Positions 56,325-64,000 of a stretch of DNA of 64,000 nucleotides are shown here, piece by piece. How positions within the stretch are numbered: the first letter of the stretch is position 1; every line of letters starts with the position of its first letter. The translations under genes were made by a program, and so were the position numbers. The DNA comes from Nemertoderma westbladi (taxonomy: Eukaryota; Xenacoelomorpha; Nemertodermatida; Nemertodermatidae), in the NCBI GenBank assembly GCA_032718475.1, contig JAUCBJ010003673.1, positions 1 through 64,000 of the forward strand, written 5' to 3'. The notes below the pieces were generated by a model that was given only the letters and a program-made list of their open reading frames with translations, had not been told where the DNA came from and ran no database searches.

Positions 56325-57724
56325 ACTGGTGGGTGGAGTTGTTCTGTACTTTATATAATTCAGACTTGGACCAATTCACTATTTGACTTATATCTGTATA
56401 TTACAGTATTATATGCTCTACAACTCTGCAATTGTAAGTACGTGTTAGGCTGTTAGGTGTTAAGTGCTACACCATACAGCCATAGGAGGTAGAATAAAAC
56501 GTCTGTCCTTATCTGATCTGATCTGATCTGACAGCATCTGATTCTATAACCAATCAGGAGAAAGAGATATAATATTTACCTAACTGTCTGTTAGGTAAAT
56601 AGCCAATAGTTGAATAGGGGATCACGTTTCAGGTTGCCTGTTACGTATCAGTATCATCATATGAAGTAGCAGTACAGGCATATCGGTATGCATCTAAATT
56701 CACAAAGGCATGTTATTATATATTAAAAATGCGATATACAGTAGGATGAAGGATGGTGGGTATGAAAGTTGTGTGATTGTCCCAGCAAGATGGATAGTTT
56801 CAGATGTAAACAACTTTTGTAGATTTAGTCTGTTAGTTGGTGTTGAAACATTAAACTTTTATTAAAAACAATACAGCATTTGCTGCAATATTTTTTTCGT
56901 AAATCTTTCTTATTAAAAACAATACAGCATTTGCTGCAATATTTTTTTCGTAAATCTTTCTTGTTAATAGTTATCATTATTAATAGTTAAAGTTAATTAT
57001 AATTATAATAATTTATAATTAATATTATTAATTAAGTACGGTAATGATACTTATTAATATATTACATTTAAAATATTTATGAAATTTAAGAATTTTATTA
57101 ATTTTACTATTTATTAAAGAATATGGGAAGGTGGATGGGAATGTGGGAATTTATAAACACTTATTACCTTCCAATTGAAGGAAAAGAGCAGGTTACAGCG
57201 GCTGTAATTTCTAACCAAAAATAATAAACGATTTTGTTACCTACCAATTGAGGGAAAGGAGAATATGTTACCGTGGCGGCTTGTTTACACCCACCTTCTT
57301 ACTAACCGTCCGACTGACTGATCAATAGATCATCCCCCTCAAAAAATATAGGACATCGCGCACGTGCATAAAACACTTAATAAAGATAAATTTAATAAAA
57401 ATTATCGACCAATAAAAAATCGACCGAAAAATGAAATCCTGGTATTCTTCACATTGGTGAAGAATACCAGACTTTATGCCGTTATATTTCACTTTGCAGT
57501 TACCCCCATGTAAAGAATACCAGGTTTTCACACCAAAAACACAGGTTACAGAAGGGCTGAATATAACCAAAACAATAAACGAATTAGTATATTTACAGGT
57601 TTTAAGACATAAATAAGCTCTATAATACACTCAATAAAGATAAATTAAAAAATAATTAAAATCTTCAAATATAAAATTCCAATAAAAGTCGACCGAAAAG
57701 TGAAATCCTGGTATTCTTCACATG
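56325..57724. other. Lamin upstream region with small repeats
   Basis: No gene. It holds a (CTGAT)n tract at about 56512-56535, a 51-bp tandem duplication starting at 56861 and 56912, and a perfect 14-bp-arm hairpin at 57439-57470 (arm CTGGTATTCTTCAC). Two diverged direct copies of about 110 bp (57360-57470 and 57610-57722) share CGACCGAAAA and TGAAATCCTGGTATTCTTCA. Confidence 0.65.
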
Positions 57725-57729
57725 GGCGG

Positions 57730-59950
57730 TGTTACGGTATATGGCGCTGTACACATTATTAGCCATTGTACAGTATAATATATTGGTTCATTATACAGTA
57801 TAATATATTAGTCCGTTATACTGTACGCAATATTAGTCCGTTATGCAGTATAATATTTTAGATAAGACATAATAGCGAGGTGATATTTAGATAAGGAAAC
57901 TGAAACGCCCATATATTTTGAACTCATCCATTTTGTATAGTACGTAGCCCTACCTACGTAATTTTGTATTAGGATATAAGTAGATAGTTCCAGGGTAGCA
58001 AGTTCAGTTGGACCCTGGATATGTGCTTGCTGTTATTAGCTTCGATAGGGCCAGCATCTAGGGACGCAATCCTAACCATTCAGCAGCCAGAGACATGATC
58101 CATTACCATATATGGTAATAATTCGTGGTTTGGAAGCCCTGAGGTTCACAATCCGGCTTTCTTATTGGACTAACTGTTTCCAGGTTGGTCTAATGCTAGC
58201 GCGGACTGGAGAGCCAATAGGAGAGCGATTGCATCACCCTTATTGCATCACCCTTCTCGGATCACCTATAAATTGGCGGTTTGCCGGTAGAGCTGTATCA
58301 ACCCCCTACTCCTCTACAACACCAACCCCATCTCATTATTCTGTGATAAGTTTAGGAGTACAATTTGTGCGTATTTTCTGCATTTCTACCTTTTGATCAA
58401 TTTTCTTGGAATGATTCGTTAGTGCTATTATTCTTAACTGTGTTTCTCAATCAATCCTATTGATTACTGCTAATTACAACCGGAACTATGATTTCTACCT
58501 CTTTCGTTAATGGTTCTATGTAATTCATTTCGACGCAATAATCCTATGGGATTTCTGAGACTGTCAGACTTGTGATTTGCATGCGCCGCTACGGTAGCCA
58601 TTCAATAAATGGAGGGCTAAGGTGCCAGTAGGCGGTGGGCGCATCGGGGGGTTAGCGACGAAGGGAGTGCGGAGGATTCAAAGGCGGGCAACGCTGGTGG
58701 GGGTCAACGTTGTGGTCGGGCAATTTGAACTGTAGGTAGAGACCGCTCGCTGGTACGGTAACTAGGGGGCTGATGATCCAGGTTTTGTCTCTATTTAGTA
58801 TTAGGGGGACAGGAATTGGGTTAGTTAGGAAGCCTAGATGTACCCGGGAGGGGCCTGCATACCCTACAGTAAATTGCGAATTAGTCAATTGCGAATTATT
58901 ACGTTGCGAATTATATAATTGCGGATTGTATAATTGCAAGTTATGCTATTGTGATCTGTGATTGCTGACGCTGATTGGTGTGTTACTGAAGTGTGCCTAT
59001 GATTACGAATGCTTAGGTAGGCGCCCCTTTCTCTTTGATTGATTTATATTTCTTAGTTACAACAAATAATTACTGATTAGGTCAAAGTAATACGGCATTT
59101 TAGGCTATTACTAGCGAAACCTGTTGTGTAATAAATTAGAATTACGCATTCTGGAACTCTTAGTAATTAGTGCGCTGTTACATATTTGTGACTGTAATTG
59201 ATTAGTAAAATTAAGAATTAGTACGCAGCATAGCGGAGAGTAGCTAAGGTAATAATTTAGAGTACCGTAAACTATTCACGCTGAGCGGTTATTTGCATTA
59301 GCGGGCAATAAGCTAGATCGCAGTAGTCAGTACGCAAGACACTAGTAGTTTGCTGGCCTAAAGCCAGCTGCAGGCAAGTTTAGACCCAGAGCGGTATTAC
59401 CCACGAAAGACAGTGTACTGTACCAATTTTTTGATTATTTTAAATATTCTCGCATTCACACATTCCGTTAGGGAACCCCCAGTATTCGCGATTAGTAAGG
59501 ACGTAGGCAATAGCGTGCTTCAATAGTGATAAAATTAGGCGTAAGAATACTCTGAGTGTAAAGCCTCTCGCACTCGTCTTAAGTAAGCTTAGGGAGCCGA
59601 CTCGGGTTTATTGTTTTGGTTATTCCCGCGTGGCTCATAGATTCGAACAGTTAGCTCTCTATCGAGCGATCGGTAGAGAAAGGAACAAGCGATTTTGCAG
59701 GAGCCGTGTAAATTTAGTAAAATATATTAGCGGACGGCAGATTAGCGCCATCCAACGGTAAGTAGCGGTTTTGTATTTAGCAGCCTTTACAATTTAGTAA
59801 TAGCACGCTCCTGATCCCCTTTACTTAACAGTAGAGCAGTCTTTGTGTCTTATTGGTTAGGCGAGAACTCATTAGGTTGGCAGAGAAGTATACGGGTATT
59901 TGTCTGTTCAACAGTTCTGCTGTCAGTATAGGGGTCGCGCCAGTTTAACA
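57730..59950 (+). mobile_element. Solo LTR (2.2 kb) with 5-bp target duplication
   Basis: The ends are TGTTA...TAACA, flanked on both sides by GGCGG (57725-57729 and 59951-59955). That is the expected structure of an LTR left after recombination of a full element. TATAAA at 58267-58272 and AATAAA at 58604-58609 in plus orientation suggest U3, a short R and a long U5. Short ORFs inside (58112-58396 and others) show no domain. Strand is assigned from the TATA and polyA order. It contains a degenerate run of ATTGCGAATTAT-like units at 58868-58950. Confidence 0.8.
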
Positions 59951-60117
59951 GGCGGTATTCTTCACACGGACCGACACCAAAATTTGGCACCAGCCGCTAA
60001 AAACAAATTTAAAATTTCTAGCTTATTTTATTTGAATTCCTTTTAGTTCGTTTCAGTTAGTCTTTTAGTTAGTATCGTTAGTTTCAGAGCGGGAAGTATT
60101 ATATTGACCCCCCCCCC

Positions 60118-60319
60118 CCGGGTTTAAGGGGAATACCGGGGAAACTTCACATGGTCCAGTACTCATTTAGCTACCATTTAAGGATGCAAGGCAGAGATGC
60201 CTCGCTAAACCCTTCAAAACATTCGTGCCGAAAAGAAAACTACCTTGGCCCCATGCCGGGGTTGAACCCACAACCTCCGAGAGATGTGAATTGAATATAA
60301 CCACTACACCAAGGTGCGC
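60118..60319 (-). repeat. tRNA-derived SINE, second copy
   Basis: The minus strand gives CACCTTGGTGTAGTGGTT (box A region) and GTGGGTTCAACCCC (box B). The body GGCACGAATG, CTGCCTTGCATCCTTAA and GTAGCTAAATGAGTACT matches the copy at 22131. The left limit is uncertain past 60158. It directly neighbours a (GATCA)n tract at 60355-60377. Confidence 0.75.
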
Positions 60320-60410
60320 TCTGAACCAAGGTGGAACAAGTGTCAGATACCGTCAGATCAGATCAGATCAGATAAGGACAGACGTTTTAGCCATCCTACA
60401 GCCATAGGCG

Positions 60411-62178
60411 ATAGGCATGCTAAGCTCTGATGCTGCTACCGGACGCCAGTACTGCAGTATGCAGTACGCTGTGTACACTGTACAGTGTACACACTACATA
60501 CTGACATATAGTACTGTAATAGACAAGTAGCGCAGTTTGGAATAATGGTTAATAAAGTTAATTACAATTTATTTATTATCAGATGAGTGCAGGTGCAGCG
60601 AGCTGTTAATCCCCCCCCCCCCCCCCCCTGGGTTTGGGTTATTGATTAGCCAATACTGCAATAGGAAGCAGGAAGAAGGTATTGGGAGGTGATTATATCA
60701 GCTTGCTGTCTTGCACTGATAGATTTCCAGTGATTGATTAAATAATGTCTGTTGAGCAATATTAAGAGGAAAGTAAATGGTTGTTGAGCATATATCATCT
60801 ATACAGTAGATTACGTAGTTTACACAAATTATTTTTCTATTTGTGTTGACTTAATTTCGCACTAATATCGCGCAGTGCCACATATTTACAAACTTTCTTA
60901 CTTAATATTTAGTATGTCACTACGCCATGCATTTGCGATTATATCCAGTATGTCTATGTCACCACGACAAATCTAAATAAAATTAATATAACAACTTTTT
61001 GGAGCCCCCTCCCCCTATTGTTTTCAATTTTCAATTTTATTTCAATCATATGCTACGAAATTTGGTGGTGTGATGATAGTTCGATACCTTTTCGTATTGC
61101 TTGGCTGGTCCGATTTTTCAGTTTACAAGGTATTTAGCTACAAGCCTTTATGTATTTAGCAATATTTAACCACCTCTGTCGGCTTGATTCTTCGAATTTG
61201 GAATTTAGAACCACTTTCGTCTGGAGATTCCGATTCTGAAAACAGTTTTCAATTTCACAAATAACTTTCGGAGATATTGTCATGGCCATCTATAGTACTA
61301 TAGTATGCAACAATAAAAGCTGCGGAGCAATTTTATAAAATTTTTGCTACCGAAGATAGTTCTTTACATTTTAGTCCTGTCAAAAAGGGGGAATAACCCG
61401 AAATTAATCGGAATTGGCATGGATTTCACATAGCAACAAGGTGGTTCTTTTGTTTGGTTAGTGTAGCAAATTTAGGTAGAATTTCTATGAATAAATATAT
61501 GATCCGCAAAATAAATTTTTATAGACTTTTTGGGCATTTAAAAGGTAATATATAATGTAAAAAATGTGTTTCGGATTGATTGGTAATTACTTTTGGGTTT
61601 TATGCTAGATTGACTCGACTAGTTTACAAATTTCGCAAACCATATATTTTAATTTTCATGAAAAGTTGTAAGATCCCTAGAAGAGATAGAACATTTAAAT
61701 TTTCTTCAAGTCATTTTGTTAAATAGCATATTTTTGTATTCAGGGCAAGTTTATCGAAACATGTAGAGCGTATTTATGTGGAACGATAATCCATTTGATT
61801 TAGATCCCGTAAAGCCAAAATTTATTTAAATCGTTAAGGTGCTGATAATAATAACAGTTTTATACAGGTTTTCAGGGTCGCTGAAACGAAACGAATCACT
61901 TTGAAAATATCTACATTCTACAGGGGTGTGACGTAATACTGGAGCTATTATTTTTATGGTGACACATTGTGGAAATGGTTGAGAGGCGTTTTGGCGCTGA
62001 AGAATTGAATATGAACTTTGAAATTTACATTAGTAATAAAACATTGTATATAATGTTGACATAAAAGTCCTTTTAGGTTTTGAGGCAATATTCTGAATCA
62101 GTTCATAAAATCACAACGATGTCAAAATGTTTAAACGATCATCGTTAATAAAGTTTAATTAATTAAATAACCGTTTTT
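60411..62178. other. Intergenic stretch without a gene
   Basis: AT-rich, with an 18-bp C run near 60611-60628. No ORF or RNA gene is supported. The last part is the NUP58 3' flank. Confidence 0.6.
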
Positions 62179-63225
62179 CTATTTAGTTTTATTCCGTTTA
62201 GATCCGGGTACAGGGGGACGGGCGAGAGTAAAGGGGCCGGAGCTTTGGGGGGGAGAAAAAGCAACGTTGGGAGCACCGAGGGAGGGGAGCGCAGAGAGGG
62301 GAGCTGCTCGAGGGGCAGTGGGGGGAATCATGGAGGGGGCGGCGCCGTGGAGGGTGTAGGGGGCCGGGAGGAAGGTGCGGTCGACGGGTTGGGGGGCGGT
62401 GTCCAGGGTGGTTGGGAACGGTGTCGGACCCACCTGGGGGTTGGGGAGTCGCGGTCGACTCACCCGGGACTCGCCGGTGAAACAATCCCGCCCGTCCCGG
62501 TAAACGCGTCGACGGAAGTCCCGGTAGGCGTCCCGCACGCCGTCCGCTGATTGGTGGGTCTCTTGGAGTCTACTCGCCGTCGCCAGGAAGCTCGCGTGGA
62601 GTTTCCGCATGGCGACGGCCAGATCGTCCGGCCGCATCTCGTGGTTCGAATCCCCGGTGCCCAGATGCTTCTCGAGCACGGCGACTTGCCGGGAATATTC
62701 TTCGACTTTCTGCTCGAACTGCTGCAGCAAGGCGGCGAAGTATTCCGCTGATTCCGGCACGTCCCGGGAGTGGGAACACAACTCGGCGTAGCGGAGCTCC
62801 GAAAGGAGACGATTCCGCGCCGAAGTAACCGCGAGTTTATTCCGTTGTATAAGCGTGCCGAGTCCGACCAGCTGTTGCCGCAATGCGTCGCATTCGCCGC
62901 TGACGCTGTTTAACTCTTTACGCGAGGAGCGTCGCAAGTCGTCGCAGTTCGATTTCTGCTGTTTAATAAAGCCGTTAGTTTCGTTCACAACTGCGAGAAG
63001 TTCTGCCGGTACGGCTGTGTCCTTCACCGCTGGCGCAGCTGTGCCGGACTGACTGCTACCGGTGCCGGAAGTTGTCGCAGCAACGTCGGTTCCGCCCAGA
63101 CCCCGGAACGCTGTTGGTTGTTGCTGAGCAACCGATGTGGATAAGTTGATGGAAGTCGACGATGGTTGCTGGGATACAGAAGTTCCGAAGATTCCACTCG
63201 ATGGATTCACAAATGTTAGCGACAT
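62179..63225 (-). CDS. NUP58: Nucleoporin NUP58/p45 (central channel)
   Basis: A 348-residue protein. The N-terminus (1-70) is S, T and Q-rich with a single FG (IFGTS, 13-14), far fewer FG motifs than I recall for vertebrate NUP58. Residues about 72-255 form the conserved helical region that assembles with NUP54 and NUP62 in the central pore transporter. Recognisable blocks are GFIKQQ, LIQRNK, SAEYFAALLQQFEQKVEEY, VLEKHL and DLAVAMRKLHASFLATASRLQETH. The tail from 255 is proline-rich and ends in basic KRNKTK. The start is the ATG at 63225. GC content is much higher than in the flanks. There is no intron. A retrocopy with a shortened FG region is an alternative to a bona fide orthologue. Confidence 0.85.
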   Translation of the reverse strand: MSLTFVNPSSGIFGTSVSQQPSSTSINLSTSVAQQQPTAFRGLGGTDVAATTSGTGSSQSGTAAPAVKDTAVPAELLAVVNETNGFIKQQKSNCDDLRRSSRKELNSVSGECDALRQQLVGLGTLIQRNKLAVTSARNRLLSELRYAELCSHSRDVPESAEYFAALLQQFEQKVEEYSRQVAVLEKHLGTGDSNHEMRPDDLAVAMRKLHASFLATASRLQETHQSADGVRDAYRDFRRRVYRDGRDCFTGESRVSRPRLPNPQVGPTPFPTTLDTAPQPVDRTFLPAPYTLHGAAPSMIPPTAPRAAPLSALPSLGAPNVAFSPPQSSGPFTLARPPVPGSKRNKTK

Positions 63226-64000
63226 ATTTCAGTATTTATACAGTTAAGTTCAGAAGTTAGGCTATATACAGATATATCTGATATCACGTACCGGCCAGGC
63301 TGCAAACCACCACTGAACGTGAACCGCGCACAACGCCTGCGCACAATTTTTCAGCCGCGCAATATGTGAATATTGGACAATATACCGCACATGCACCGAA
63401 AAAAACGCGCACACCCCATTTAAAAAAAAAAAAGTAAAAACATACACGAGCGAAGCGAGCAAAATTTTTTCAGTAACAATGCTGCAATGCAAAATGAAAA
63501 AGAAACTCGAGTAAAACTCATGAAGTGAATGAAATTTAGACATTTGAGCAATCTGACAATGCAAAATGAAAAGAAACGCGAGCGAAGCGAGCGAAATTTT
63601 TTGTGGCAAATTATTTTTCTCACTTTGCATGCATGTGAACTTTTTTACACCTCATCCGCCTGTCCGCGCACTTTATATGTTATACTTTTGATATTTTGCA
63701 CATATTACTGCGCACTTTTATTGTCTCTCACATACTGACAGTCAAATACGCGCACAACGCGTTGCGATTTTTGCACTTCATTTGCAGCCTGGCGTACCGG
63801 TATCCTGTATCAGCAGGCAGGCAGGCCTATGCTAGGCTAGAGTCTACACGAATGTACCGAGAAAAGTAAGACTAGAGAACCTGTGTTGGTCTGCAGTCTG
63901 TTGGTAACCACGCAATAACATAATAATTTGCACTCCAGCCTACCGCAGAGCTGTATGATAATATTTATGAATAGTACATTTTCATTGGACACTTAGGTAA
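63226..64000. other. NUP58 upstream region with low-complexity repeats
   Basis: Contains about three degenerate copies of a GAGCGAAGCGAGC / AATGCAAAATGAAAA unit (63440-63605) and several GCGCAC stretches. ORFs here (63262-63630, 63529-63738) are repeat-derived. No gene is supported. Confidence 0.55.

Noticed and set aside
60118-60319. Functional tRNA gene
   Set aside because: The sequence continues into a SINE body shared with 22131, and the anticodon arm does not fold cleanly.
63262-63738. Small ORFs upstream of NUP58
   Set aside because: They lie in low-complexity repeats, overlap on opposite strands and show no domain.

Overview
This is animal nuclear DNA from a repeat-rich genome; no bacterial or organellar character is visible. 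The host genes are typical metazoan families: an ARHGEF10-type RhoGEF, FAM8A1, a testis-specific-type serine kinase (TSSK), a B-type nuclear lamin with a CaaX end, and NUP58. The species cannot be named from the window. All five host genes read as single uninterrupted ORFs, so the lineage is intron-poor or some are retrocopies.

Layout. 1-14.9 kb has no gene. It holds a tRNA-derived SINE, a ~6.8 kb satellite of 32-bp units (1271-8030) and a ~3 kb satellite of 16-bp units (9786-12757). ARHGEF10 lies on the minus strand at 14896-18921. Next come three tandem ~310-bp units with tRNA-like sequences (19285-20012), a SINE (22131) and a 1.1-kb fold-back palindrome (22569-23667). FAM8A1 is on the plus strand (23987-24970). 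A non-autonomous hAT element with an exact 8-bp target duplication follows (26324-28243); it carries a nested MITE and 174-bp tandem copies. Then there is a 2.6-kb satellite of 31-bp units (28388-31020).

31.0-50.7 kb is a three-level nest. LINE-A is split by LINE-B, with an 8-bp target duplication, and LINE-B is split by a 16-kb Pao/BEL-type LTR retroelement (32179-48374, minus strand). This retroelement is the most unusual part of the window. Its gag, protease and integrase regions lie in one reading frame broken only by one TGA and one TAG. No reverse transcriptase or RNase H is recognisable. A 1241-codon ORF downstream of integrase carries a DEDDy-type 3'-5' exonuclease signature followed by three zinc knuckles. 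A 20-bp motif with a CTCGCGAG core recurs eight times across the element, in coding (two different frames) and non-coding DNA.

50.7-64 kb holds three minus-strand host genes (TSSK, lamin, NUP58). Between lamin and NUP58 is a 2.2-kb solo LTR with TG..CA ends and a 5-bp target duplication (57730-59950), then a second SINE copy related to the one at 22131.

The host genes do not form one pathway: RhoGEF signalling, ER-associated degradation, spermatid-type kinase, nuclear lamina and nuclear pore. All domain calls were made by eye from translated sequence.
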